DNA of 47,448 nt from Acetobacter sp. (lineage in GTDB: Bacteria; Pseudomonadota; Alphaproteobacteria; Acetobacterales; Acetobacteraceae). Both the position numbers and the translations under genes were made by a program. This document shows, piece after piece, positions 1 through 10,279 of this stretch. A model generated the notes under the pieces. That model worked only from the letters and a program-made list of their open reading frames with translations, did not search any database and was not told where the DNA came from. The DNA lies in NCBI GenBank assembly GCA_017474285.1, contig JAFVHT010000047.1, positions 1 through 47,448 of the forward strand. The letters run 5' to 3'. Position 1 is the stretch's first letter, and each line of letters opens with the position of its first letter.

Positions 1-141
1 ATCAACATTCACTTTGTCCGTCTCAAGTGAAACTATGTTCTCACCTTCTTTAACCGCTTCTCCAGGTTGCTTCAACCACTTCCCTATCGTCGCAGTCGTC
101 ACACTCTCACCTAACGTCGGTACCTTAATCTCAATCGTCAT
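1..141 (-). CDS. sucB: 2-oxoglutarate dehydrogenase E2 (dihydrolipoyl succinyltransferase), N-terminal part
   Basis: Only the first 47 codons are inside the window; the gene runs off its left edge. The visible part is a lipoyl domain: it begins [14 protein letters not shown] and carries the lipoyl-lysine motif ETDKVN (Lys at about residue 44). The E2 subunit transfers the succinyl group from the E1 product to CoA through the swinging lipoyl arm. An AGGGA ribosome-binding site stands a few bases before the ATG. It follows sucA in the same direction with an 87-nt gap, so the two are probably co-transcribed. The N-terminal sequence and the sucA neighbour separate it from the pyruvate dehydrogenase E2. 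Confidence 0.93.
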   Translation of the reverse strand, partial: MTIEIKVPTLGESVTTATIGKWLKQPGEAVKEGENIVSLETDKVNVD

Positions 142-228
142 TATCTTCCCTCTGTTTAGCCATTTCTGTAGAGCATGAGACCATGCCCTGTTCTTTAGCT
201 GTTGTAGATTATAGACCCATAAAAGCTT

Positions 229-3081
229 TTAACCCACAAGCGCATTCTGAACCAGATTTTTCTGTTCAGCAATATGAATGCTTGCCAAACCCGTTGCGGG
301 GCTAGCAGCAGCTGCACGTCCAACATAACGCGGACGTCCTGTCTTATGACCAACCTTAAGTAAGGTTTTTTCAATACGACGGTCCACAAATTGCCACCCT
401 CCTCCGTTTTCTGTTTCTTCCTGACACCAAATAATCTCTGCGCCAGAATAACGTGCGAGTTCTTTTGCAAGAAGATCTTCGGGGAAAGGATAAAACTGCT
501 CTAAACGTAAAATGGCAACGTCTTTAATATTTTTCTCACGCCGTGCTTCTAAGAGATCGTAATAAACCTTACCAGAGCAAATGACAACTCTACGGATTTT
601 TTGATCTGCATCGAGTGTGTCTATTTCTGGTAAAACAGGCACGAAACGTGTTCCCGGTCCAAAATCTTTTAAAGCAGAAACCGCCAATTTATGACGTAAT
701 AAAGATTTCGGCTCCATGAGAATAAGCGGTTTACGATAGGTTAGCTTCATCTGACGGCGTAAAGCATGGAAGTAATTCGCCGGCGTAGTAATGTTGCAGA
801 CAAACATGTTGTTTTCTGCACAAAGCTGTAAATAGCGTTCTACCCGCGCTGAAGAATGCTCTGGTCCTTGTCCTTCATAACCATGAGGTAACAGCATAAC
901 CAAGCCAGACATACGCAACCATTTCATTTCCCCAGAAACGATAAATTGGTCAATCATAGACTGCGCATAATTAGCAAAGTCACCATATTGCGCTTCCCAC
1001 AACACAAGATTATGCGGATTGCGCAAAGAGTAACCATATTCAAAACCTAAAACAGCAAATTCAGAGAGCAATGAATCCCAAATCTCAATTTCCGCCTGAC
1101 CTTTTTGAATATGATTCAAGGGTGTGTATTGCTTTTGATTGACTTGGTCAGTCCAAACAGCATGCCTTTGGCTAAAAGTACCACGTTGACAATCTTCACC
1201 TGAAAGACGAACACGATGACCTTCAAGCAATAAAGAACCGAAGCCAATAGCCTCACCCGTCGCCCAGTCAAAGCTATGCTCCGCATCAAACATTGCTTTT
1301 TTAGCTTTAAGCTGATGTGCAATTTTGCTGTTAAGATTAAAACCCTCTGGAACTACGGTAATAGCGTTCCCAATTTTGCGTAAGGTATCAAGTGCAACAC
1401 CCGTTTCAGGGATATTGTGCAAATCCGCATCCGTTGCCGCATGGAAACCTTTCCACTCACCCTCAAGCCAATCAGCTTTATTAACTTTATAAGACTCAGC
1501 AGCTTGATGGTCTTCTTTAAGACGGTTTTGGAAAGCATCCCAATGAGCTTGCACTTCGCTTTCTGTCATCACGCCCATTTGCACAATATGTTTTGCATAA
1601 AGAGCATGTGGCGTTTCATGACTCGCGATGGCTTTGTACATAACAGGCTGGGTAAAGGCAGGTTCATCATTTTCATTATGCCCATGACGGCGATAACAAA
1701 CGATGTCTAACACAATGTCTTTACCGAAAAGCTGACGATAATCAGCAGCAAGACGTGAGAGATATACGACCGCCTCAGGATCATCACCATTAACGTGTAA
1801 AACAGGAGCATTGATAGATTTAGCAATATCTGTGCCGTAAACACCCGAATGACCACACTCAGGGTTCGTTGTAAAACCAATCTGGTTATTCACAACAATG
1901 TGAATAGACCCTCCCGTACGATAACCGGGAAGTTTTGACATCGAAAATGTTTCTGAAACGATACCTTCCCCTGCAAAAGCCGCATCACCATGAAGCATAA
2001 TGACAAGACCTGAATTGCGTTTTTCTGTATCGCCAGCATCATCTTGAATAGCACGGAGTTTACCACATACAACCGGATCAACAGCCTCTAAGTGAGAGGG
2101 GTTAGGCTGTAAGGAAATATGAACTTCATGCTCACCAACTTTTATATCAGAAGAATAGCCAAGGTGGTATTTAACGTCACCAGAGCCCTCAACGTCATCT
2201 GGTTTAAAAGATCCCCCTGCAAACTCATTAAAAAGAGCCACATAAGGTTTACCAACAACGTTGACAAGTGTATTCAAACGTCCGCGGTGAGACATGCCAA
2301 TAACAATAGAGTCTACCCCTTGACAGGCAACCTGATCAATCATCGCATGAAGAGAAGCTATAGAAACTTCCGCCCCCTCTACACCAAAGCGTTTTACTCC
2401 TACATAATGTTTTTGGCAGAAATACGCAAAGCCTTCTGCCTGTGTCAAACTATGTAAAATATTTTTACGTTCCTCAACAGAAACAGATTGTTTCCAATTA
2501 TCCCCTTCAAGGCGTTTGCGGAACCAATCACGTTCTTCTTGTGTAGCGGTGTGCATATATTCAACACCAATCGTGCCACAATACACCTCGCGCAAAGCAT
2601 CAACAATTTCACGCACACGCGCTGTTGAACGCCCAGAAAGCAAAGGTTGTAAGATATTACCAATAAAAACTTCTCGCTCTAACGCATCACCCGCAAAGCC
2701 GTAAGTAGCAGGATCAAGTTCGGGTAAAGTGGGGGCTATTTTAAGCCCTAAAGGATCAAGACGTGACTCACGATGCCCATGTATACGATACGCTTGAATT
2801 AAGCTGGCAATCGCCAAACTCTCTTGTACAGCGAAGCCAGAAGCTACCCCAACAGCAGATTCTTGTGGTTCTTCACCCGTAATAATGGAGGGACGCGGTG
2901 CCCAAGAGGCCCCAACAGCATCTTTTAGAATCGCAGTTTCATCATCACCCAACGATTCAAATAAAACATTAAAAGACGGATCAACGCTTTTCGGATCTTT
3001 TGCCCATTGTGCATAGAGATCTGCAAGATACGCCACATTAGCACCGTTTAATGCAGTGACTAACATATCTGAACCCACCAC
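229..3081 (-). CDS. sucA: 2-oxoglutarate dehydrogenase E1 component
   Basis: Thiamine-diphosphate-dependent E1 that decarboxylates 2-oxoglutarate in the TCA cycle. The 950-aa length fits the family. Visible signatures are MSHRGRLNTLVNVVGKP in the first half, the cofactor-binding stretch GDAAFAGEGIVSETF followed by NNQIGFTTNP, and the C-terminal transketolase-like section with EAQYGDFANYAQ and GQGPEHSSARVERYLQ. The GTG start at 3081 has AGGAG eight bases upstream; the ATG five codons later (3066) is an alternative with worse spacing. The next gene upstream is an interrupted zapE and the next downstream is sucB. The mdh-sucC-sucD genes common at this locus in other alphaproteobacteria are absent, as expected if succinyl-CoA is handled by a CoA-transferase in acetic acid bacteria (inference). 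Confidence 0.97.
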   Translation of the reverse strand: MVGSDMLVTALNGANVAYLADLYAQWAKDPKSVDPSFNVLFESLGDDETAILKDAVGASWAPRPSIITGEEPQESAVGVASGFAVQESLAIASLIQAYRIHGHRESRLDPLGLKIAPTLPELDPATYGFAGDALEREVFIGNILQPLLSGRSTARVREIVDALREVYCGTIGVEYMHTATQEERDWFRKRLEGDNWKQSVSVEERKNILHSLTQAEGFAYFCQKHYVGVKRFGVEGAEVSIASLHAMIDQVACQGVDSIVIGMSHRGRLNTLVNVVGKPYVALFNEFAGGSFKPDDVEGSGDVKYHLGYSSDIKVGEHEVHISLQPNPSHLEAVDPVVCGKLRAIQDDAGDTEKRNSGLVIMLHGDAAFAGEGIVSETFSMSKLPGYRTGGSIHIVVNNQIGFTTNPECGHSGVYGTDIAKSINAPVLHVNGDDPEAVVYLSRLAADYRQLFGKDIVLDIVCYRRHGHNENDEPAFTQPVMYKAIASHETPHALYAKHIVQMGVMTESEVQAHWDAFQNRLKEDHQAAESYKVNKADWLEGEWKGFHAATDADLHNIPETGVALDTLRKIGNAITVVPEGFNLNSKIAHQLKAKKAMFDAEHSFDWATGEAIGFGSLLLEGHRVRLSGEDCQRGTFSQRHAVWTDQVNQKQYTPLNHIQKGQAEIEIWDSLLSEFAVLGFEYGYSLRNPHNLVLWEAQYGDFANYAQSMIDQFIVSGEMKWLRMSGLVMLLPHGYEGQGPEHSSARVERYLQLCAENNMFVCNITTPANYFHALRRQMKLTYRKPLILMEPKSLLRHKLAVSALKDFGPGTRFVPVLPEIDTLDADQKIRRVVICSGKVYYDLLEARREKNIKDVAILRLEQFYPFPEDLLAKELARYSGAEIIWCQEETENGGGWQFVDRRIEKTLLKVGHKTGRPRYVGRAAAASPATGLASIHIAEQKNLVQNALVG

Positions 3082-3330
3082 TCCACAAACTCCTCTTCTA
3101 TGAAAAAAGTGTATTTTACTGATTATTTAATACGACATACCCAAACATAAACTTATCTTTGGGTTTATTTTACCGATATATCAGCCCAATATACCGAACA
3201 TTGTTGTGCTCTACCTTTCACGAACAAGGGCAACACCCGTATTTGAAACAATAACTACCCCTAATTTTACCTTAAAGAAAGCAAGATACAAGATGAAAAT
3301 TCACATCTCTCTTAGTCTCTCACAGCGCTT

Positions 3331-4548
3331 CTAATAGCTATGAGCGATACGTGCTGCCTCAGCTCCATGCTCTAACCAACTTTTACTCCCCATTTCAACA
3401 AGACGTGAAGCGGTACGCGCAAAAGCATCGGCAACCTCCCCTTCTGTAAAGAGTTGATCAGGTAGGGCTTCAGCTGAAGCAAATAACAAATTCCCATTAT
3501 CATATAAGGCATCAACAATCGTAATAAACCGATAGGCGGTATTAACATCATCAGGTCCCATACAAGGAATGCCATCAATAATGACAACAGGGAAACGCTT
3601 TGCTAGTGCTAAATAATCATTCGGCCCCAACGGTTTGGAACATAAAGAAGTAAAATCAAACCGACAAACCGGACCTGCTGCTATATCAATTTCTAAACTG
3701 CGCCCGCTAAACTCTAATGTGACAGGTTCAGCTGGTGCATCACCAGAAAAGCGTTCAAAAATTTCGTCTAAAGTACGGCGCGCCGCATCATCGGCTGGCA
3801 CAAGCCATGTTTGTTTATCTTGGCTTCGCCCACGCCTGTAATCACGTGGCGAATCAAGCGCTATGATATCCATTTCTCGTCGGATAATCGCAATAAATGG
3901 CTTAAAAGCGTCAGCACCCGGACGATCTTGAAAAAGCCGAGATGGTTCGGTATTTGAGGTCGCCACCACCACGACCTTACGCGCAAATAACGCTTCAAAA
4001 AGACGCCCTAAAATCATGGCATCAGCAATATCGTTAATTTGAAACTCATCAAAACACAATAAAGTAGCACGTTCGGCAATAGAATCGGCTAAAGGCGGAA
4101 TCGGGTCTGCCATATCGGGATGAGTGCGTTTGAGATCGTAGAGTTTCTTATGCACCTCTTGCATAAAATGTAAAAAATGTAACCGCTCTTTTCGCTTGAC
4201 AGGCGCACAGGCGTAAAACAAATCCATAACCATGGTTTTACCACGCCCAACACGCCCAACAATATAAAGCCCACGCGGATAGGGAATCTGAGGTTCCGGC
4301 GCCTGAAGTTTTAAATAACGCGCAATATCTTGAAAGAATTTATGCCCCCCTTTTTAAGGAGGAGGAAGAGGTGGCAAACGATCTGGCATTGCCAATAATT
4401 CGTGCCAAAGTTTATCAAGCCGCGTCACAACACGTTCTTGATCGGAATCATAATTGAGTTCACCCGTCGCAACTCGCTCCCGATAAACTGCTAAAGGGGT
4501 TTGCTGTTTGTGCCCCTCATTTTTATTGATCTGTGTCATATTTGTCAT
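3331..4548 (-). pseudogene. zapE: ZapE/AFG1-like ATPase, interrupted by an in-frame stop
   Basis: AFG1/ZapE ATPases associate with the division machinery in bacteria. One reading frame holds the whole gene, but a TAA at 4354-4356 splits it. The first part (from ATG 4548, preceded by AAGG) encodes the family's opening YRERVATGEL...ERVVTRLDKL and ends in a proline run. The second part begins just after the stop with KGGHKFFQDIARYLKLQ and carries Walker A (GRVGRGKT), then MVMDLF, the Walker B-like LLCFDEFQINDIADA and VVATSNTEPSRLF. The first ATG after the stop (4233) lies beyond the Walker A, so re-initiation there would give an inactive ATPase. The stop sits next to A5 and G6 runs. Without it the protein would be about 404 aa, close to family length. 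It may be a recent pseudogene, a sequence error or a readthrough site. Confidence 0.8.
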
Positions 4549-4719
4549 GCTTGCCTTAATACCCGACATTGATGGCTTTTGGCAAGTATTCCTTTGAGGA
4601 TGCAATTTATTAGAGTGCCTTTAGTGAAGTTTTCTGGTATAAAAACAAGCACAAGACGCACACATAGGGTAAAATACAATATTCATTAAGGGTCAAAAAG
4701 AAAACGGAGGTCAAAGCAC

Positions 4720-5667
4720 ATGTCAGATTCAGACCAAGATAAAGCAGAAAAACCCGTAAAATTAGTGCATTACACAACAGCAGAGGCTGCTTACAGTATT
4801 CTCTCTAAGGGAGAGCTTTGGATGAGAAAAGCTAGTTTGATGAATGACTTCAAGGAAGCAAAATTGTTAGTCGAGGTTATGGAAGAATACACAAATAAAC
4901 TAGAAAAAAGTTTACGTTCAAACGAACCTTTACGTAAAGCATGTGAAAAAGAGAGAGCAAGATGAAGTAATTAAAGAATGTCGTAAGGGGAAACCTTTGT
5001 CGGAAATATTTGATGAACATAGAAGAGCGATAGAGGTGTTACGTGAAAACACCTACATAGCAAGTTTTTCAATCGAATCTAACGAAGAAAAAAAACTCTC
5101 AGGACGATTGTCAATGTGGCGTTCTTACGGGGCGAATGGTATCGCAATTGTTTTTAATGAAAAATTTTGTACGAAACTTATAAATGCACAAATAAAGCGC
5201 AGAAATTTTAAAATAGCATGTGGCAAAGTATTTTATGTTCCTCAAAGTTTGACTTCTGGTCCAGAACATAATCTACAAGAACTAAGAGGTCTAATAAATC
5301 TAAACCAAGAATTTACAGTATTATTATCAAATATTTTCTACAAGTTTGATCCTTCTGTTTGCCCCTACTTCGTAAAACATGACGGCTTTCAAGAAGAATT
5401 TGAATGGCGTCTTGTAATAGAAATAATAGAGGAAAATCTAAATCAAGGTTATACCCCCCCCCAGACAACCTTACACTAAAACTAAAAAAGGTCTCTAAAG
5501 TATTCCGCGACATCTCTCAAGACATACTTATTTTTAACTTTAATCCTCAAGAAGATATTGATTACATTATCGGCAGTCCAACTTGTGATATTAATCACCC
5601 ACATATTCAAAATATTTCTCGGAAATTTAAGTTTCACCAATCAAATATCCCTTTACGTCAATACTAA
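4720..5667 (+). pseudogene. DUF2971-family protein broken by two frameshifts
   Basis: Three overlapping frames together spell one protein of about 315 aa. Frame one (4720 to about 4950) gives LVHYTTAEAAYSILSKGELW and MRKASLMNDFKEA, the usual DUF2971 start. Frame two (to about 5455) gives SGRLSMWRSYGANGIAIVF and EFEWRLV. Frame three (to 5667) gives IDYIIGSPTCDI and ends in FHQSNIPLRQY, matching the family's C-terminus. The first shift is at the A5 run around 4946-4950 (A4 would restore the frame). The second is at a C9 run, 5454-5462 (C10 or C7 would restore it). A GGAGG-like site (aacggagg) precedes the start. DUF2971 has no established function. It lies alone between zapE and comEC, is AT-rich, and looks like an acquired gene. 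Confidence 0.72.
5454..5462 (+). repeat. C9 homopolymer in the DUF2971 gene
   Basis: Nine consecutive C residues lie inside the DUF2971 reading frame. At C9 translation passes into a short dead-end frame (ending QTTLH); one more C or two fewer joins the conserved C-terminal frame. Such a run is unlikely by chance in AT-rich DNA and is a typical site for slipped-strand mispairing or for homopolymer miscalls. Confidence 0.9.
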
Positions 5668-5674
5668 TGCCCCC

Positions 5675-7918
5675 TTACTCCGCCTGCGCTAGAGGAAATA
5701 AAGGCGTCGCATGCCTGCCCGGGTGCAGTACCCAGAGGCGTTCTCGTCGTGCTTTTTCAACAGAGGGAGTTCCTTTCAGAAAAATAGCTTGCGCCCCGTT
5801 CCACCATGCGCTTGATCGATCGATTCTTAAGGGAACCTTTGCGCATACTCGCCCTAATGTTTCTACGCTAATAACAACCTCAACGCCTTGGCACAGGGTT
5901 TCAAGGGTTTCTTGATTGTCATTGTCAAATTGTTTATTTTGTAGAAAAATAAGAATTGTTTTTCCGTCACGGCGTAAAACACATGTGGAAGAAAGTTTTT
6001 GTCTGCCGCACTGTAAAAGTGTTTGAGAGGCGTTGAAAACTTTGTTCCCTTTAAGCGCTTGAACAGGAATACGCTCAACGGGAAGTGCTAAGGCTTGTGC
6101 CCAAGCCTGTTCAACACGGCGTTCGGCATAGCTATGCCCTAAAACATATAACACGCCCTTCCCCCGAATCCCTATCATTTGCCCTGTCGGGTCGAATAAA
6201 ATATCGGGTTGTTGTCGACACCACGGCGATAAACAGCCTAGTGCAAGCACAATAAAACCCACACGCCAGCGCCACGCCCCGCGCCATAAACAAAGCCAGC
6301 ATATTCCTAACAAACTCGCAAGCAACCCCCAGCCCGGCATATGGGGAACAGGCAAACGTGCCCCTGTCCAATTTGCTACGCCGTGGGCAAGTTCTAAAAC
6401 AAGGCGAATCCCCTCGCCCATAATCCATAAAGCAGATCCTGCTCCATGAAACGGCATAAGGCACAAAGCAATAAGCCCTGCGGGCATAATCCACACCGCC
6501 ATAATAGGCACGGCGATGAGATTGGCGAGAATAAAATACGGCTCAATCACGCCAAAATGTGCCATAACAACAGGCATGGTTGCCAAACCGGCAAAAAGGC
6601 TCGCCATAAACACCCCTATGCCGTGGTGTATCAGCCAACGTATAAAAGGAGAACACTGCAAAATCCACGTGCTCATCAGCGTTTTTATAAGCGCGCTAAC
6701 GCTTTCATAGCCTGCAATTAACGCCATGACTGCCGCCATAGACATTTGAAAAGCAACACTTGTCACCACTTGTGGCGAGAAAGCCAACAACACACAAGCG
6801 GCACAGGCAAGCCCCCGCATAGATGCACCACGACGTCCAACGGCAAGCGCTAAAAATACAATGCCCGCCATAAGCCAACCCCGTTGGGCAGGCAAATGCG
6901 CTCCTGTTAATAAAACATAAAACCCGCCTACCCCAAGGGCTAAAAATGCTGAAAACGTTTTACACGGGAAGCGAAGGGCTGCGTATTCCCACGATGCTAA
7001 GCAAACACGGCTTACTTCCATAACAATAGCGATGACAAGCCCAAGATGTAGCCCCGCCACTGCCAAAAGATGCGCTAATCCAGAATCGGAAAAATCTTCA
7101 CGCACACGCGCCGATAAATTTTCATTTTGCCCTGCTAACAAAATAGCGGCAATGTTGCCTACAGCACCGTGTAGAGTAGTACGTATTTGATCGCCTATGT
7201 CTGAACGTAAACAAGCTAATCCCGCAGAGAGTCGCGTCCAACTTTGGGATTGTTGACCCAAGACTTGCACTGTTGATAACGCTTTCCCGCCTCCGGCATA
7301 TCCCTTAAACCATGCCTCAAATTGTCGATCACGCCCACCGGGAAAAGCAGGAAAAGGTGGGGACATTAAAAGAGCGCGTACGCGTATTTTATCTCCAAGA
7401 GAAAGAGGGGTTTCATCACCTTTACGAAGTCTTACCATAAGAATACGCGATAAAGGAGGTATGTTTGGTGTTAAATAATCCTCAAACTTCACACTTGAAA
7501 GTTCTACGCTTCGAGGAAGGCTCTTTCCATTGATCAGCGTGTGTGCCAACATAATTTTTTGCACGGTGCCGCAAAGAACAACAGCCCGACGAGGTAATTC
7601 AGGCATAGGTGGTTGCGCATATAAAGCACGCAGTGCCAAAATAGCCCCTAACGCGATGGTCATACAGCCACCCCCGAAACACCGTGCTAAAAGCCAATGC
7701 CACCCCGCAAGGAGAATGATACCACCCGTACATAACAAAAGCGAAAACCCACCCAAACCCATCCAGCGTGGTATTTCCCACGGAAGGGCAAAAAAGAACG
7801 CCGCACCGAGGGCAATACCAACAGGTACCCACAAAATAAGTTGACGTTGCTGTATAAGAAGCTGTTGTTCAATGGTATAAAGGAACGTCTGTCTATATAG
7901 CGCCATACGCTCACACAT
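5675..7918 (-). CDS. comEC: ComEC/Rec2-family DNA-uptake channel protein
   Basis: Polytopic inner-membrane protein that carries single-stranded DNA across the membrane during natural transformation. Many hydrophobic segments are visible from the N-terminus on. The diagnostic competence motif SGLAHLLAVAGLHLGLV lies in the middle, preceded by ILLAGQNENLSARVRE, followed by a long membrane core and a C-terminal soluble part. The open frame extends to 8011, but that would run deep into the divergent gltX; I place the start at the ATG 7918 (MCERMALYRQ), with ATG 7906 as an alternative. The length of about 747 aa is normal. With dprA at 12.3 kb it suggests a transformation capacity, although other competence genes are not in view. 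Confidence 0.92.
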   Translation of the reverse strand: MCERMALYRQTFLYTIEQQLLIQQRQLILWVPVGIALGAAFFFALPWEIPRWMGLGGFSLLLCTGGIILLAGWHWLLARCFGGGCMTIALGAILALRALYAQPPMPELPRRAVVLCGTVQKIMLAHTLINGKSLPRSVELSSVKFEDYLTPNIPPLSRILMVRLRKGDETPLSLGDKIRVRALLMSPPFPAFPGGRDRQFEAWFKGYAGGGKALSTVQVLGQQSQSWTRLSAGLACLRSDIGDQIRTTLHGAVGNIAAILLAGQNENLSARVREDFSDSGLAHLLAVAGLHLGLVIAIVMEVSRVCLASWEYAALRFPCKTFSAFLALGVGGFYVLLTGAHLPAQRGWLMAGIVFLALAVGRRGASMRGLACAACVLLAFSPQVVTSVAFQMSMAAVMALIAGYESVSALIKTLMSTWILQCSPFIRWLIHHGIGVFMASLFAGLATMPVVMAHFGVIEPYFILANLIAVPIMAVWIMPAGLIALCLMPFHGAGSALWIMGEGIRLVLELAHGVANWTGARLPVPHMPGWGLLASLLGICWLCLWRGAWRWRVGFIVLALGCLSPWCRQQPDILFDPTGQMIGIRGKGVLYVLGHSYAERRVEQAWAQALALPVERIPVQALKGNKVFNASQTLLQCGRQKLSSTCVLRRDGKTILIFLQNKQFDNDNQETLETLCQGVEVVISVETLGRVCAKVPLRIDRSSAWWNGAQAIFLKGTPSVEKARRERLWVLHPGRHATPLFPLAQAE

Positions 7919-7934
7919 GATAAACAAAGGTTTC

Positions 7935-9332
7935 ATGACTATTCGCACACGTTTTGCTCCGAGTCCAACGGGGCTACTCCATATTGGCAATGCAAGAGCT
8001 GCTTTGTTCAATTTTCTCTTTACGCGTCATCATGGCGGTAAATTCCTTCTTCGTATTGAAGATACCGATCGCGAACGTTCTACCCAAGAGGCGATAGAGG
8101 TTATCTTCGCGGGTCTAAAATGGATGGGGATAACCCCTGATGAGGAACCTGTTTTTCAATCCTCGCGTGAAGTCCGCCATCGTGAAGTTGCCTTTGAACT
8201 TTTGGAAAAAGGTCTTGCCTATAAGTGCTTTTGTACACCAGAAGAGCTTAAAACGATGCGAGAAAATGCTCTGAAAGAGGGTAAACCGCCACGCTATAAT
8301 GGCCTCTGGCGTGATCGTGATCCCTCAGAAGCGCCTGCGGGTGCCCCCTATGCTATCCGTATTAAAGCCCCTCGCGAGGGAGAAACGAACCTTACGGATT
8401 TAGTACAAGGGAAGGTTCGTGTGGCTAATGCCGAACTTGATGATATGATTATTCTTCGTTCTGATGGAACCCCTACGTATCAACATGCCGTTGTGGTTGA
8501 TGATCATGATATGGGTATTACCCATGTTTTACGCGGTGATGATCACCTTACCAATACATTCCGTCAAACAATGATCTACAGCGCTATGGGGTGGGATTTA
8601 CCTCATTTTGGTCATTTACCCCTTATTCATGGACCTGATGGTGCTAAACTCTCGAAACGTCATGGAGCATCTTCTGTGATAGAATTTCGTGAAATGGGAT
8701 ATTTACCAGAAGCCCTTTGTAATTATTTGCTCCGTCTTGGGTGGGGACATGGTGATGTTGAAATCCTTTCCCGCGATGAACAAATTCGGCTTTTTGATAT
8801 TGATGGCGTGGGTCGCTCTGCCTCACGTATGGATTATGCTAAATTAGAACATGTTAATGCCGTATGGCTCCGTCAGGCTGATAATATCCGCCTTACAGAC
8901 GACGTTATGGAACGATTTAAGAACATAGAGGGCGTACAAGTTGATGAGATGATACGCACACGTGTACAAACACTCATGCCAGAGTTAAAAGAACGGGCCC
9001 GTACCCTTGTCGAGCTTACCGACAATGCTGCCTTTCTTGGTCGTCATATTCCTTTACCCTTTACGCCAAAAGCGGAAAAACTTTTGACCCCTGAAGCGCG
9101 TGCTATGTTGCGCGACCTTGCAAGAGATTTAGCGATTGTCTCTCCCTTTACACCTGAAGCGATTGATACGGCTTTACGTCGTTTTGCTGAAAATCATGCT
9201 TATAAATTGGGACAAGTCGCACAGCCCTTGCGTGCTGCAGTGACTGGATCTCACTCTTCTCCGGGTATTGACAGCACATTACATGCTCTTGGGCGCGATG
9301 AAACACTCGCCCGTTTAGGAGCTGTTGCATGA
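7935..9332 (+). CDS. gltX: Glutamyl-tRNA synthetase
   Basis: Class I aminoacyl-tRNA synthetase charging tRNA with glutamate. The HIGH-like motif appears as [15 protein letters not shown] at the very N-terminus and the KMSKS-like motif as [10 protein letters not shown] in the middle. The 465-aa length is typical. The open frame begins at 7917, but the ATG at 7935 has AAAGG four bases upstream and starts directly at [11 protein letters not shown], so it is preferred. Acetic acid bacteria often carry two gltX-like genes, one of them serving tRNA-Gln; sequence alone does not tell which this is. It opens a co-directional run into pyrB, with a 4-nt overlap. Confidence 0.96.
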   Translation: MTIRTRFAPSPTGLLHIGNARAALFNFLFTRHHGGKFLLRIEDTDRERSTQEAIEVIFAGLKWMGITPDEEPVFQSSREVRHREVAFELLEKGLAYKCFCTPEELKTMRENALKEGKPPRYNGLWRDRDPSEAPAGAPYAIRIKAPREGETNLTDLVQGKVRVANAELDDMIILRSDGTPTYQHAVVVDDHDMGITHVLRGDDHLTNTFRQTMIYSAMGWDLPHFGHLPLIHGPDGAKLSKRHGASSVIEFREMGYLPEALCNYLLRLGWGHGDVEILSRDEQIRLFDIDGVGRSASRMDYAKLEHVNAVWLRQADNIRLTDDVMERFKNIEGVQVDEMIRTRVQTLMPELKERARTLVELTDNAAFLGRHIPLPFTPKAEKLLTPEARAMLRDLARDLAIVSPFTPEAIDTALRRFAENHAYKLGQVAQPLRAAVTGSHSSPGIDSTLHALGRDETLARLGAVA

Positions 9333-10279
9333 CGTCCTCGTCCTCACACAAACATGATACCACGCGACATTTGCTCGGGTTAGAGGGTATGCCTCCTGAC
9401 AGGATTACCTCTTTACTTGATCTTGCGGAAAATTATGCCCAGCTTAATCGTAGCTGTGCTGCCCCGCGTGATGTGTTGCGCGGTCGTACGCTCATTAACC
9501 TCTTTTTTGAAGATAGCACACGCACACGTACCTCGTTTGAGCTTGCTGGCAAACGATTAGGGGCTGATATTGTTAATATGTCTGTGTCTCAGTCATCTGT
9601 TAATAAAGGGGAGACTTTATTAGATACAGCCGCAACGTTAAACGCTATGCGTACTGATTTGTTGGTGGTCCGTCATTCTCAATCAGGAACGCCAACACTT
9701 TTAGCGCGAAAAGTTGATGCCTCTGTGATCAATGCGGGTGATGGTCTTCACGAACATCCCACACAAGCCCTGCTTGACGGATTAACGATTCGCCGCCACC
9801 TTGGCACTTTAGAAAGTCTTACCGTGGCAATTTGTGGTGATATTGCACATTCACGGGTCGCGCGTTCTAATATTCATCTTTTAACGACGATGGGCAGTAC
9901 TGTGCGCTTAATTGGTCCACCAACATTGGTCCCTAAAACATTTAAGCAACTAGGTGTTAATATTTATCATCATATGGATGAAGGCGTTAAAGGCGTTGAC
10001 GTCATTATGATGTTACGGCTTCAGCGTGAGCGTATGTCTACAGGATTAGTGCCAAGTGCGCGAGAGTATTTTCGTTTTTGGGGCTTAGATCGTAAACGCT
10101 TAAACCTTGCTCGTAAAAATGCTTTAGTTATGCACCCCGGTCCTATGAATCGTGGTATAGAAATTGAAAGCAGCGTTGCGGATTCGGATCAAAGTGTTAT
10201 TCAACAACAAGTTGAAATGGGAGTTGCTGTACGTATGGCTGTGTTAGATGTTCTGACCCGCAATAAGGATACACCATGA
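9329..10279 (+). CDS. pyrB: Aspartate carbamoyltransferase catalytic subunit
   Basis: Second step of de novo pyrimidine synthesis: carbamoyl phosphate plus aspartate gives carbamoyl aspartate. The carbamoyl-phosphate loop is clear ([20 protein letters not shown]), followed by [19 protein letters not shown] and, near the end, [13 protein letters not shown]. At 316 aa it has the size of the catalytic chain; no regulatory pyrI is visible. The start ATG overlaps the gltX stop by 4 nt and the stop overlaps the next start by 4 nt, which implies translational coupling. The neighbouring dihydroorotase-like protein probably forms a complex with it, as in other bacteria with PyrX-type partners (inference). 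Confidence 0.97.
   Translation: MTSSSSHKHDTTRHLLGLEGMPPDRITSLLDLAENYAQLNRSCAAPRDVLRGRTLINLFFEDSTRTRTSFELAGKRLGADIVNMSVSQSSVNKGETLLDTAATLNAMRTDLLVVRHSQSGTPTLLARKVDASVINAGDGLHEHPTQALLDGLTIRRHLGTLESLTVAICGDIAHSRVARSNIHLLTTMGSTVRLIGPPTLVPKTFKQLGVNIYHHMDEGVKGVDVIMMLRLQRERMSTGLVPSAREYFRFWGLDRKRLNLARKNALVMHPGPMNRGIEIESSVADSDQSVIQQQVEMGVAVRMAVLDVLTRNKDTP

Noticed and set aside
4346..4360. Programmed frameshift at the zapE stop
   Set aside because: The halves are in the same frame, so a single shift would not help.
4943..5479. Separate 178-aa gene inside the DUF2971 region
   Set aside because: It starts mid-protein and lacks both conserved ends; it is the central part of one frameshifted gene.
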